Of a stretch of 64,000 bases of DNA, positions 28,212 to 43,132 are shown piece after piece; within the stretch, counting starts at the first letter, position 1, and each line of letters begins with the position of its first letter. The notes beneath the pieces were generated by a model. That model saw only the letters and a list, made by a program, of their open reading frames with translations, was not told the origin of the DNA and did not search any database. This DNA is from Acinetobacter equi (GTDB lineage Bacteria > Pseudomonadota > Gammaproteobacteria > Pseudomonadales > Moraxellaceae): NCBI RefSeq assembly GCF_001307195.1, contig NZ_CP012808.1:2480001-2544000 (forward strand). Reading direction: 5' to 3'. The translations under genes and the position numbers were made by a program.

Positions 28212-29351
28212 TTATCGGTGTGTATGTATAGACATCACAATTCCCATACCTGCAAGTAACGCAATTACGGCTGTGCCGCCATAACTCATTAAAGGTAATG
28301 GATCACCAGTAACTGGTAGAATACCACTTACCATTCCAGAATTTAAAAATACAAAGAAAAAGAATGTTAATCCTGTCGCACCTGCATATAAACGACCAAA
28401 ATTATGAAAGCAATTCATTCCAATCATTAAACAACGAATAATAATGGCAGCGAATAAACTAAATAATAAGAAAACACCAACAAAACCAAATTCTTCAGCA
28501 TAAGTCGACATAATAAAGTCAGTATGATGTTCAGGTAAATATCCTAAATGAGACTGTGTTCCTTCGGTAAATCCTTTTCCCAACATTCCACCTGAGCCAA
28601 TTGCAATTTTAGATTGAATGATATTCCAACCCGCACCTAACGCGTCAGATTCCGGATCGAATAACGTTAATACACGTTTCTTTTGATATTCTTGTAATAC
28701 AAACATCCATAACACAGGTGCAACAATTGCAAAGCCAGTAATAGCACCTAAAATCAGTCGCCAAGACATACCACTTAAAAAGAGAACAAATATTCCCGGA
28801 ATAATTAATCCAATATTTAAATCAGGCTGTAATGCCACCAAAATAAATGGAATCATCATTAAAATAAAAGCAAATACAATATGAATAAACTTTGGTGGAA
28901 ATGCTCTTAATGAAAAATACCATGCCATCATCATTGGCATTGCAAACTTCATAAATTCACTAGGCTGTACACTTCCAATGCCAGGTAATGAAATCCATCG
29001 TCTAGCACCCAAACGTTTTTCACCTATTGCCAAAACTAAAAGCAATAAAATAATAGCAATAACATATAAATAAGGTGTAATCGATTGATATACCTTCGGT
29101 GGGATTTGTGCACAAATAAATAATGCAATAAATCCAACACCAAAACTAATGGCTTGACGAATCACCATTCCCGAGTCTTCCGCTGTCGCGCTATAAACAA
29201 CCATTAAGCCCAAAAGTGAGTTTAAAATAAGAAAACACAAGAGCCATGGATCTAAATGTAATTTGGTCCATCGGCTTGATGATTCTGTTTTGATGCTTCT
29301 ACCATCACGCAAGGCATGACGTAAAAAACGATACTGCTCGGAAGGTATCAT
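28212..29351 (-). CDS. rodA: Rod-shape peptidoglycan glycosyltransferase RodA
   Basis: SEDS-family inner-membrane protein that polymerises lipid II for lateral wall growth with a class B PBP. The 379 aa protein has about ten membrane spans. SEDS motifs present are GAGWNIIQSKIAIGSGGMLG (about 240-260), YLPEHHTDFIMSTYAEEFGF (about 270) and the C-terminal TGDPLPLMSYGGTA (about 345), which is the FtsW/RodA/SpoVE signature. It is not next to mrdA (PBP2) as in E. coli but is last in the pyrG-kdsA-eno-ftsB-ispD run, 103 bp after ispD. Confidence 0.93.
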   Translation of the reverse strand: MIPSEQYRFLRHALRDGRSIKTESSSRWTKLHLDPWLLCFLILNSLLGLMVVYSATAEDSGMVIRQAISFGVGFIALFICAQIPPKVYQSITPYLYVIAIILLLLVLAIGEKRLGARRWISLPGIGSVQPSEFMKFAMPMMMAWYFSLRAFPPKFIHIVFAFILMMIPFILVALQPDLNIGLIIPGIFVLFLSGMSWRLILGAITGFAIVAPVLWMFVLQEYQKKRVLTLFDPESDALGAGWNIIQSKIAIGSGGMLGKGFTEGTQSHLGYLPEHHTDFIMSTYAEEFGFVGVFLLFSLFAAIIIRCLMIGMNCFHNFGRLYAGATGLTFFFFVFLNSGMVSGILPVTGDPLPLMSYGGTAVIALLAGMGIVMSIHTHR

Positions 29352-29454
29352 TTCATTCAGTTATCGTAAGTGAAAATATAAACCCAATTATAGGATTAAA
29401 GCTCTAAAGAGTGAATCATTAAAATACTCTCTTGCTTCTTTTTTAATATAAAGC

Positions 29455-30165
29455 TTAATTTTTTTGTGACTCTAAAATTAACTTTGCTAAAACAAGATCT
29501 TCAGGATAGGTGATTTTAATATTATCCGCTCGTCCTTGAACCAATAAAACCTTCTCATTCATAAATTCTAAAGCACTCGCTTCATCAGTAATATTCATGT
29601 TTAAAGATAATGCATGTTCAATAGCTTTTTTTAATATGCCAATTTTACTCATTTGTGGAGTTTGAGCTTGCCATAATGCTTCACGGCTAACAGTCTTATC
29701 AATCACTGAATGTTCTGCCACTTTCTTTAATGTATCTCTTACAGGTGTTGCCAAAATTGCATTTGTATTTTGTATGATTGCAGCATCAACTAAACTTTCC
29801 AAAGAAGCCAAGTCAACACATGGACGTGCTGCATCATGTACCATTACCCAATCATCTTCTGATGCAATTGTGCTCAAATACGTTAAAGCATTTAATACAG
29901 AATTTACACGCTCTTGCCCACCTAGACAAAAATGTAATTTTTCTTGGCATGCAAAAGCTAAAGTTTGAGCAAAATCATCTTGCTCACCAATAGCAAGGAC
30001 ATAACCTTCTAAATTTAATTGATTAATACGTGAAACAGTATGTTGTAAGACGGTTTGATCTTGAATAATTTGATACTGTTTTAATTCTGTTTTGGAAAAT
30101 CGAGAACCTGAACCTGCAGCAGGAATAATAGCCCATATTTTATTGTGCATTTGCTTCTGTTTCAT
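29455..30165 (-). CDS. ispD: 2-C-methyl-D-erythritol 4-phosphate cytidylyltransferase
   Basis: Third step of the MEP isoprenoid pathway: CTP plus MEP gives CDP-ME. It has the N-terminal nucleotide loop IPAAGSGSRF, CLGGQERVNSVLNAL (about 75), VHDAARPCV (about 102) and the C-terminal TDEASALE and IKITYPEDL. The start is ambiguous: in-frame ATGs at 30186, 30165 and 30150 all overlap the end of ftsB by 11-47 bp and none has a clear Shine-Dalgarno. 30165 gives the most usual spacing to the PAAG motif. Overlap implies coupling to ftsB. Confidence 0.92.
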   Translation of the reverse strand: MKQKQMHNKIWAIIPAAGSGSRFSKTELKQYQIIQDQTVLQHTVSRINQLNLEGYVLAIGEQDDFAQTLAFACQEKLHFCLGGQERVNSVLNALTYLSTIASEDDWVMVHDAARPCVDLASLESLVDAAIIQNTNAILATPVRDTLKKVAEHSVIDKTVSREALWQAQTPQMSKIGILKKAIEHALSLNMNITDEASALEFMNEKVLLVQGRADNIKITYPEDLVLAKLILESQKN

Positions 30166-30517
30166 TGGTTCTAGGATCAGCCGCATATGGATTTACATAT
30201 ACTGGTTTATATTGAGTACTGATTGTACTCATTTGAACAAAGGTTTCATGCGGTTTAATCAAACCAAGGTCTAATCGCGCATGCTCTTCCATAGCTTCAA
30301 CGCCATTTTTGAGGTCATAAACTTCTGCCGCTAAAATACGGTTTCGTTCCTTTAATTCATCGTTCAATTCAGCTTGTTGTTGTATTTTTTGATTCAATTG
30401 TTGATGATCAAAATAACCACCCTCACCGAACCAATATAAATATTGAAACCCTGCGATCAAAATGATCGCAAGGCCCAACAATGCTTTACTCATAGAAGAG
30501 TTAAATACATTTAACAT
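30140..30517 (-). CDS. ftsB: Cell-division protein FtsB
   Basis: A bitopic divisome protein that joins FtsL and FtsQ. The 125 aa protein has one transmembrane segment (about residues 10-31), then a coiled coil with LNDELKERNRILAAEVYDLK (about 50-70) and the conserved EEHARLDLGLIKPHETF, the FtsB signature. The C-terminal tail (about 95-125) is longer than in E. coli and low in structure. It is 14 bp downstream of eno and overlaps ispD, the standard eno-ftsB-ispD order. Confidence 0.92.
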   Translation of the reverse strand: MLNVFNSSMSKALLGLAIILIAGFQYLYWFGEGGYFDHQQLNQKIQQQAELNDELKERNRILAAEVYDLKNGVEAMEEHARLDLGLIKPHETFVQMSTISTQYKPVYVNPYAADPRTNETEANAQ

Positions 30518-30531
30518 TCAGATGCTATCGC

Positions 30532-31839
<1,308 letters not shown>

Positions 31840-31879
31840 TTAATAACAAATGCTTTAAAAGCATCAATGTATATACAAA

Positions 31880-32737
<858 letters not shown>

Positions 32738-32766
32738 TTAAACTTCCTAGTTTGTTCTATGCACCA

Positions 32767-34503
<1,737 letters not shown>

Positions 34504-34632
34504 TCATATCATTTCACACTTGATTGTTTTTTGATCAAATTCTCTTCATAAAATCACATTTTTTCATCATTTTATTCATAAGTTTTGCTGTTATAATAAA
34601 ACTATCCTTCAATGATACTGTTTTGTGCAATT

Positions 34633-35052
34633 ATGAATAAAAAATTTTTAATCTTAGGTGCAATTACGACTGCTTTACTATTAACTGCATGCGTAAAAAA
34701 AGAATCACCAACTGAAAATGATCAGGAACAAGCGCAAGCTGTATCAGAACCTGCTGAATTCCAGCCATTAGAAGCAACACAAGTTGAAGAAATCACAATT
34801 CCGACACAAGTAGAAGTTGAACGTACTGAAATTCAAGTGACTACAACTGAAGTTCAGCCTGCGACTGCTCCTCAACCTGTAGCTACAGCAGTTGAAACAC
34901 CAGCGCCGACACCAAAACCAGCAACTGCTGAAGCAGCAAGTAAACCTGCACCTGCTCAAGCAACGCAAAAAGTAAGTAGCGGAAGCTCACAATCTGAAGA
35001 TGATGCTGTTGCTGCTGCAATTGCTGCTGCTACACCAGCATTAAATAATTAA
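34633..35052 (+). CDS. Pro/Ala/Thr-rich lipoprotein
   Basis: A 139 aa predicted lipoprotein. MNKKFLILGAITTALLLTAC is a signal peptide with lipobox LLTAC (frame open from 34612; ATG 34633 is the natural start). The mature part is almost entirely low-complexity: first Glu/Gln/Val-rich with repeating EVQVE-like units, then Pro/Ala/Thr/Lys-rich, then an Ala-rich end (AVAAAIAAATPALNN). Such a chain would span periplasm as a flexible linker. No domain is recognised. It is divergent from pyrG. Confidence 0.75.
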   Translation: MNKKFLILGAITTALLLTACVKKESPTENDQEQAQAVSEPAEFQPLEATQVEEITIPTQVEVERTEIQVTTTEVQPATAPQPVATAVETPAPTPKPATAEAASKPAPAQATQKVSSGSSQSEDDAVAAAIAAATPALNN

Positions 35053-35062
35053 TACTTTTATT

Positions 35063-35094
35063 AGTTGAGCATCTTATATTATAGATGCTCAACT
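35063..35094 (+). terminator. Hairpin after the lipoprotein gene
   Basis: AGTTGAGCATCT and AGATGCTCAACT form a perfect 12-bp stem with an 8-nt loop. The T-tract is missing, so this could be a terminator or an mRNA 3' stabiliser. Confidence 0.6.
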
Positions 35095-35269
35095 ATGCTC
35101 CTAGAAAAATCATAAACTCATTTTATATCAATATCATATCTACTTTTTTAGTGGATAAATACGTTTTAAATTATTTATCTATTCTGCTAATAGTCTATTT
35201 TTATAAGGCTCAAATCTCTAATGTAAAAAACAGAATCATTTTCTATATTTAATATTAAAAAATAAATAA

Positions 35270-35297
35270 AAAAGGAAATGGCTAAGCACTTCCTTTA
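35270..35297 (-). terminator. fadH terminator
   Basis: AAAGGAA and TTCCTTT pair around a 12-nt loop at the 3' end of fadH, with T-rich flank on the minus strand. Confidence 0.6.
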
Positions 35298-35303
35298 TTT
35301 GCT

Positions 35304-37358
<2,055 letters not shown>

Positions 37359-37370
37359 TTATTCTGATCA

Positions 37371-37386
37371 ATGCAACATGTTGCAT
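37371..37386. promoter_or_regulatory. Palindromic operator 1, fadH/padR
   Basis: ATGCAACATGTTGCAT is a perfect 16-bp palindrome. It is identical to a second copy 41 bp away, between divergent fadH and padR. PadR-family operators are palindromes containing ATGT/ACAT elements, which fits. Confidence 0.8.
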
Positions 37387-37411
37387 ATTTTATATTCTAC
37401 ATTTGCATTTT

Positions 37412-37427
37412 ATGCAACATGTTGCAT
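37412..37427. promoter_or_regulatory. Palindromic operator 2, fadH/padR
   Basis: Second exact copy of ATGCAACATGTTGCAT, 31 bp before the padR start. The centre-to-centre distance of 41 bp is about four helical turns, so two dimers could sit on the same face of the DNA. Confidence 0.8.
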
Positions 37428-37458
37428 AATAATCCTCATCTTTTATTTTAGATTCGTT

Positions 37459-37995
37459 ATGTCTTTAGCTCATGTTTTATTAACCAGTCTAATTGAAAAA
37501 CCAAGTACTGGCATTGAATTAGCACGGCGTTTTGATCGCTCTATGGGATTTTTTTGGGGTGCAACACATCAACAAATTTATCGTGAACTTAGCGGTATGC
37601 TTATACAAGGTTGGATTTCAACAATAAAAGACACTACAACAAATCAGCGTAAGAAAACATATCAAGTTGAAAGCTTAGGCAGACAAGAACTTGTTCAGTG
37701 GATGGTAAAACATAGCGAACCAGCTCAATTGCGTGAAGAACTTATGGTTCGTTTAAGAGCTGAAGCGCAACTGGGTGAAAATACAATTTTACCTGAATTA
37801 GAAAATCACTTAAAAATTCATCAAGAAAAGTTAGCAATCTACGAAGCTATTTTTAAAAAAGATTTTTCACAGCAAGAGCACCAAAGCCGTACACTATATA
37901 TTCATAAAATGATTTTACAACTTGGCATTAATATGGAAATAGAATGGATTAAATGGTTAGAAGAAATTATTCCCCGATTGAAACAATTTGATTGA
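37459..37995 (+). CDS. PadR-family transcriptional regulator
   Basis: A 178 aa regulator. The PadR winged helix spans about residues 4-80 (VLLTSLIEKPSTGIELARRF, then ATHQQIYRELSGMLIQGWI), followed by a Vir_act_alpha_C-type helical dimerisation domain (about 95-175). The open frame extends to 37378 through both palindromes; ATG 37459 (MSLAHVLL) is the family start. It is divergent from fadH and is the probable binder of the two palindromes, controlling fadH and itself. The effector is unknown; a fatty acyl-CoA or related acid is a guess. Confidence 0.88.
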   Translation: MSLAHVLLTSLIEKPSTGIELARRFDRSMGFFWGATHQQIYRELSGMLIQGWISTIKDTTTNQRKKTYQVESLGRQELVQWMVKHSEPAQLREELMVRLRAEAQLGENTILPELENHLKIHQEKLAIYEAIFKKDFSQQEHQSRTLYIHKMILQLGINMEIEWIKWLEEIIPRLKQFD

Positions 37996-38043
37996 TGATT
38001 TCAATCTAAAATACTTTCTTCTCCCTCACATAAAAGCTATCTA

Positions 38044-39759
38044 TTATTCAACAAATAATAATGCTAAACGCACTTGATCATAACCCATTTTCGGACTGGT
38101 TAACTCTACAATAGGACGTAACTTAATAGAGCCATCATCATTAAAATGTTGAGAATCTTTACGTTTCATTAATCTTTTATAAATTTTCCGAATTTGTTCA
38201 ACAACTTCTTCGCCAGGGCTCGCGACTGAAATATCTAAACCTTGCTCTTTATGCAATCGTCCTAAATGATTAATAATTGTAGCAGGTGTTAAACCTCGTT
38301 CTACAGCAATATCTTGAATCTCATAACCAGATTCAAACAACTCTCGTGTTTCATCTAAAGTTGCTGCTGCATAATTTGTTTTATTTCCAGTTTTAGCTAT
38401 TTTCTTTTCATTTCGTTCAATTTCAACTTCATTTAACGTACCACCACAATGGCGAATGAATGCCTTATGTTGAACAGTTAAATCAACGGTATCAAATTTA
38501 CTTTCCGCTTCATTTGATAATTCTTGAAAACGACGATCTGCTTTAATGGCCAAACTATCAAGCTCTAAAGCTTGCTCATTAAAACCAAGTAACCGTAAGC
38601 CTTCTAAACTTTTCAATCGAGACAAAGCAACATAACCCTGCCCATTTTCAAAAGTATGACTTAAATTAATTTCAGCAGCTTCTAAAGTCATACCTTGAGA
38701 TTTATGAATTGTAATAGCCCACGCCAAACGTAGTGGAATTTGCTGAAAACTTGCAATAGTTTTACCAGCCTCGTTATCTACAGACCAAATTTCTGGTTCA
38801 ACCACTAAAGTTGTTCCATCTGTCAACTTAACTTTAGGTAAACAACCATATTCATCATCATCTTCAAAACCAATCACCTCGCCTAAGCTACCGTTAATAT
38901 AACCAACATCAAAATTATTACGAACAAACATCACTTTGGCATTTTTCTTTAAAACCAATGTTTCAGGTGCTCGTACAGAAGACTTTAATGTTTCGATCAG
39001 TTTTTCATTACCATCACATTGCGCATCAAATTGACGAATATCTTGATCAATTTCATTTAAATGTTTCAAGTTAATTGTATCAACATCCATATTATGCGTA
39101 TATAAACGTGTAAACGTATCGCCAATATCTTGATGTCGTGTTTGCTGTAATGCTTGTAAGTGTTCTTGTTGAATAGATTGGCTACGAATTGCATTCAAAA
39201 TATCGTTTAAATAATCATTGCCTTGTCGATGCTGCTCAGTTAAATAACACACCCGAAATTTTGCTTCCACCCAAGCTTCCGACATAAAGCAGAATTTATC
39301 TCTATTTCGTTCATCATTTTTACCTACAGGCGGTAACTGGAAAAAATCCCCTGCTACAATAACTTGAATACCACCAAAGGCATCATCACTTTCTTTAAAG
39401 TATTTTAAAACCTTATTTACTAAGTTAAGTTGCTTGGCATGTAGCATTGATATTTCATCAATAATCAACACTTGGGCATTTTCTAAATGCTCTTTTAAAT
39501 ATTTACGCTCTTTCATCCGCTTCAAATCATCTTCTGAAAGCGCATCTTTAATACCAATACCTGCCCATGTATGAATTGTCATTCCATTCATATGAGTAGC
39601 AGCAATACCTGTTGAAGCAGTAATAGCAACAGGAACTTTTCTCGCTTTTAAATAATTAATATATTGATTAAGGGTATAGGTTTTTCCCGCACCAGCAGAG
39701 CCTGTTAAAAAGACATTTTCACCTGCTTTAAGTAATTTAAGTGCAGTTTCTTGTTTCAT
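38044..39759 (-). CDS. Pif1-like superfamily 1B helicase with C-terminal HTH
   Basis: A 571 aa ATPase. Helicase motifs run in order: Walker A FLTGSAGAGKTYTLNQY (about 17-33), TASTGIAATHMNGMTIHTWAG (about 48-68), Walker B VLIIDEISMLHAKQL (about 95-109), GDFFQLPPV (about 137), TEQHRQG (about 174) and WAITIHKSQGMTLE (about 350), the SF1B motif V/VI region. A helix-turn-helix-like segment (SGYEIQDIAVERGLTPATII, about 475-495) lies near the C-terminus. Pif1-type helicases unwind 5'-3' and act on G-quadruplexes and forks. It is 81 bp downstream of the PcfJ-like gene on the same strand. Confidence 0.87.
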   Translation of the reverse strand: MKQETALKLLKAGENVFLTGSAGAGKTYTLNQYINYLKARKVPVAITASTGIAATHMNGMTIHTWAGIGIKDALSEDDLKRMKERKYLKEHLENAQVLIIDEISMLHAKQLNLVNKVLKYFKESDDAFGGIQVIVAGDFFQLPPVGKNDERNRDKFCFMSEAWVEAKFRVCYLTEQHRQGNDYLNDILNAIRSQSIQQEHLQALQQTRHQDIGDTFTRLYTHNMDVDTINLKHLNEIDQDIRQFDAQCDGNEKLIETLKSSVRAPETLVLKKNAKVMFVRNNFDVGYINGSLGEVIGFEDDDEYGCLPKVKLTDGTTLVVEPEIWSVDNEAGKTIASFQQIPLRLAWAITIHKSQGMTLEAAEINLSHTFENGQGYVALSRLKSLEGLRLLGFNEQALELDSLAIKADRRFQELSNEAESKFDTVDLTVQHKAFIRHCGGTLNEVEIERNEKKIAKTGNKTNYAAATLDETRELFESGYEIQDIAVERGLTPATIINHLGRLHKEQGLDISVASPGEEVVEQIRKIYKRLMKRKDSQHFNDDGSIKLRPIVELTSPKMGYDQVRLALLFVE

Positions 39760-39840
39760 AAGACCTATACCATTGTAGAACCGCTATAGCCTACAGCTTT
39801 TTATTCTAAAAGTTAAGCGAAGTACACTTAGAGAATATAT

Positions 39841-41826
39841 CTAAAATATATTTGATGAACGCTTTCGATTTAAATCGTCAATAAATTGACAAGCAATATC
39901 CACTAATAATGGCTCTGCTTTTTGATTATGAGGATATTCTAACTGATCAAACTCTAAAAAATTATCTTTGACATGGCAACCTAAAGTTAAATGTGTATTC
40001 GATTTCTCTGACCACATATGAAATGCAACATACGTACGCATCAGCATTTGCTCAATATAAGCACTTGCCAAACAATGATGAAAAATTTGCGACTCTTCAA
40101 CTATTTTCTCAATTTGATCTAACTCTTCAAAGGACCAATTCAGAAAATCTAGCTTTTCTCTTGTAAAGGGCTTCCATATAATAGTCGAATAATGACTTTT
40201 GATCTTCTTTAATGTTTCTTCTTTTTGAATATGATGGTGCCATCTTACTGCTTTATGAAATAATCCCAGCCATGTGATATGTTTTGAAATCATAATATGT
40301 TGAGCTAAATAATCGAGTAAAAAATCTCGGACGTAAGAAGAAAATACAGATTCTCTTAAGTGGCGCTCTCTTAAATAAAAACATTCTCGAAAATCATCCA
40401 ATTTAATATTTTCACGCTGCAAAGCAAGATGAAAGTTTCTCTCTTGCTGTTTTTCAGTCTGAATATAATAAATTAAATCATGTGATAAAGACTGAGTCTT
40501 TAGCTGTAAATGTTGCATATAAGCTTGCATAATTCGACTTAAATTTAAAAATATTTTCTTTAACTTGTGAACATCATCAATACAATAGCGACCAATCAAT
40601 TCTACCCACTCATCTAAATATAAAATAGACGGCTGAGATAAATTAAATTGTTGCTGTTCTTTTAATGTCACTGTTTTAATCCATTTTGACACATCTTCAG
40701 AATAGGCAAAGTTATATACAACAATACGAGCAGCAACATATTGAAAATACTGCAATGTAGATAAAATAATATTAGGATGATATTGACTACAATCAATAAA
40801 AGACAAAGCAGTCACAGATACTCTAACGCTTTGGTATTGTAAATATTGACTTAACCAATCTAAAACTAAAGAATCTTGCCGATATATCCAATTTACAACT
40901 TTTTTATGATCAAAAATCGGAAGAGGTAAAATACTATTTATCCAAATTTTAGAATTTTTAGAGTAAAAATGAGATTTTGCAAAAATATAACTTTCCCCCC
41001 AATACGATTTATCCATTAACTGAATAAAGCCTAAAAGATTTGGTGTCTGTTCTGCGTGATACCATAACTTTTTAATATCTTTTTGCTTATGTGCTAATTC
41101 AGACAAATTAAAATGATGTAAAAATAAAACTTCACAAACTCTATATAAAGGTGGTGGTAAAAAAATTTCAGCTTGTGTACATATCAACTCTATTTGTTGC
41201 ATGAATTGTTGCAAATATAAAATATCTTGACCATAAATGATGTCAATTCGACAAGCTTTTTTTATCAGTTCAATTAAATCATCGGAAAGAACATTTCGAT
41301 GACTAACATAATCTGTTAATAAGTTTTGATGATAAAACTTTTCTAAAATAAATAAATGATCCAAACTTTGCGCTTGCAATAAAGTTAATTCATTTAAGAG
41401 TTCAATGACATCATATTCAGCATTCACCCACTCTAACAACGAATCAAAAATAATCTCTCTTAATTCCTTAGCTTTTTCACGTAATTCTATAGAACGATGA
41501 TACCCCTGATCAGATAAATGAAAGTTTAGTTTTTTAACTAAAAAATACTCTATTTTTTCGGTCTTAAATTTTTCAATGGTCCTATCAATGCTAAAAACTA
41601 AAGGTTGTTTTTCTTGATTCAAAAAAAAATTAATTTCAAAGAGTCCATTTAAAAATGAAATGCAATGTCTACCATTCACAATTTCAAAAAGCTCAAGCTC
41701 TGAATTTATATTTTCCTTTAAACCCAATAGCTCTAGCTGCTTAACATGAATTTTTTTAGCAGTAGGAGATACTTCTAATAATTGCCGTGCAATATCTTGC
41801 AAAACAGTTCCATTTTGTTGAATCAC
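39841..41826 (-). CDS. Large PcfJ-like protein of unknown function
   Basis: A 661 aa protein, mostly helical, rich in Leu, Gln, His and aromatic residues, without signal or membrane segments. Only the C-terminus recalls a family: SQIFHHCLASAYIEQML (HHC at about 583-585), an aromatic FHMWSEKSNTHLTLGCHV and the final LLVDIACQFIDDLN. This resembles the PcfJ domain, which has a conserved HHC, a beta strand pair and a helix. PcfJ proteins are known from mobile elements and some chromosomes with no assigned activity. The call rests on motif memory and could be wrong. The neighbour is the Pif1-like helicase. Confidence 0.55.
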   Translation of the reverse strand: MIQQNGTVLQDIARQLLEVSPTAKKIHVKQLELLGLKENINSELELFEIVNGRHCISFLNGLFEINFFLNQEKQPLVFSIDRTIEKFKTEKIEYFLVKKLNFHLSDQGYHRSIELREKAKELREIIFDSLLEWVNAEYDVIELLNELTLLQAQSLDHLFILEKFYHQNLLTDYVSHRNVLSDDLIELIKKACRIDIIYGQDILYLQQFMQQIELICTQAEIFLPPPLYRVCEVLFLHHFNLSELAHKQKDIKKLWYHAEQTPNLLGFIQLMDKSYWGESYIFAKSHFYSKNSKIWINSILPLPIFDHKKVVNWIYRQDSLVLDWLSQYLQYQSVRVSVTALSFIDCSQYHPNIILSTLQYFQYVAARIVVYNFAYSEDVSKWIKTVTLKEQQQFNLSQPSILYLDEWVELIGRYCIDDVHKLKKIFLNLSRIMQAYMQHLQLKTQSLSHDLIYYIQTEKQQERNFHLALQRENIKLDDFRECFYLRERHLRESVFSSYVRDFLLDYLAQHIMISKHITWLGLFHKAVRWHHHIQKEETLKKIKSHYSTIIWKPFTREKLDFLNWSFEELDQIEKIVEESQIFHHCLASAYIEQMLMRTYVAFHMWSEKSNTHLTLGCHVKDNFLEFDQLEYPHNQKAEPLLVDIACQFIDDLNRKRSSNIF

Positions 41827-41953
41827 TTTTCTAACCTCTTATTAGGTAAGAGATTTATTCAATCTACCCGAATGTTTCGTTAATAAATGAAGATACATTG
41901 ATGCAATCTTTTATCATGATAACAATCATTCGAGACTTTCAGCAAAATATGAT

Positions 41954-43132
41954 CTATATTTTTTGATATTTAAGTAAATTCTGATGTGCTAAATGATGTT
42001 GAGGTATCAGCTCCATTAACCGCTCTACTGCATCAACTGCATCTGGAGAATGAGATAAATGTTTTAATAAAATATCACTATTATTAGAATTAAAAATCGC
42101 TTCGCTTAATCGGGACTCTAAACAATCACGCCATGCACATAAAAATGGGCTTTCCGTTTTGACTAGAAATACTCCTCGATATAACTTTAATGCTGTTTCG
42201 ATATAACCAGCATCCAATGCCTTTTCTATTTGTAAAAAATCTGCATCTATATCTATTTTAAATTTGTAAGGTCTTGATGTTAGAAACTGACCAAAAATAT
42301 CTTTAAGTTGTGACATTTCTGCTTTTAAAGTCCCCATACTGATGGGACGATCACCATAAAGTGCATGATGTAAATTTTCTAAATTCATTCCTTGAGGAGA
42401 AAGAGTAAGAATACAAATAATTTCGATTTGTCTTGGTGTCAAATCTACAATATGACCATTTAATGAAATTTGAGGTGTATTTAAAGTTCTAATATATAAA
42501 TATTCCCGATAACTATCCATAAGGCTATGCTGTAAAATAGAAGCACAGCGCTCAGCAGCTAAAACACCTAAACTATTATGACTTTTCCATGTTGTTGATA
42601 AATCAACAACACCAACCAATTGTTTAGAAAATGGATCAATAATAGGTGCTGCATAACACACCCAGTCTTGTACAGCTTCTAAATAATGCTCCATGGAAAA
42701 AACACAGCAAGATTTTTGAGTTTTAAGTGTTAAAGCTAATGCATTTGTTCCAACGACATCCTCACTCCACTGTCCACCTTCAATGAAGTTAGCATTCTCT
42801 GCAGCGACTTGCATTTTTTTACTTGCTGCAGTCCATAAAATTGTACTGCCAATATCCCCAACAGCAACGACCATTGAAGATTGAGAAGCAATATGTTGCA
42901 ACTCATCCTGACAACTGAGTAATGCTCTTTGTAAAATATTAGGTTGTCGTTTATCAATTGAAATTAAAGGAGCAGATTTTCGTTCAATTGGAATATTTGC
43001 AAGTTTTGAACGTGTCCATGAACTTAAAATGCTTTGACTAATTTGATGAGCATGTTGAATAGAACGGCTACTTCCCTCACGCAAACGTTCTATTTGTTGG
43101 CGAATCTTGATTAAATTTCGATGTCCTATCAT
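41954..43132 (-). CDS. GAF-domain regulator with C-terminal winged helix, divergent from aldehyde dehydrogenase
   Basis: A 392 aa protein. Its N-terminal half resembles AcoR-type activators: SILSSWTRSKLANIP (about 34-48), then a GAF sensor with GQWSEDVVGTNALAL (about 138-152) and a second GAF strand set APIIDPFSKQLVGVVDLSTT (about 180-200). There is no AAA+ sigma-54 domain. The C-terminal half carries a winged-helix-like LTPRQIEIICILTLSPQG (about 229) and SMGTLKAEMSQLK (about 268), followed by helical repeats. It is divergent from the aldehyde dehydrogenase (283 bp), the likely target. Confidence 0.82.
   Translation of the reverse strand: MIGHRNLIKIRQQIERLREGSSRSIQHAHQISQSILSSWTRSKLANIPIERKSAPLISIDKRQPNILQRALLSCQDELQHIASQSSMVVAVGDIGSTILWTAASKKMQVAAENANFIEGGQWSEDVVGTNALALTLKTQKSCCVFSMEHYLEAVQDWVCYAAPIIDPFSKQLVGVVDLSTTWKSHNSLGVLAAERCASILQHSLMDSYREYLYIRTLNTPQISLNGHIVDLTPRQIEIICILTLSPQGMNLENLHHALYGDRPISMGTLKAEMSQLKDIFGQFLTSRPYKFKIDIDADFLQIEKALDAGYIETALKLYRGVFLVKTESPFLCAWRDCLESRLSEAIFNSNNSDILLKHLSHSPDAVDAVERLMELIPQHHLAHQNLLKYQKI

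Noticed and set aside
30092..30274. Plus-strand frame over the ispD/ftsB junction
   Set aside because: Antisense shadow of two essential genes with no ribosome-binding site.
37378..37458. N-terminal membrane-like extension of the PadR regulator
   Set aside because: It runs through the operator palindromes and is hydrophobic by virtue of AT-rich DNA; the real start is ATG 37459.
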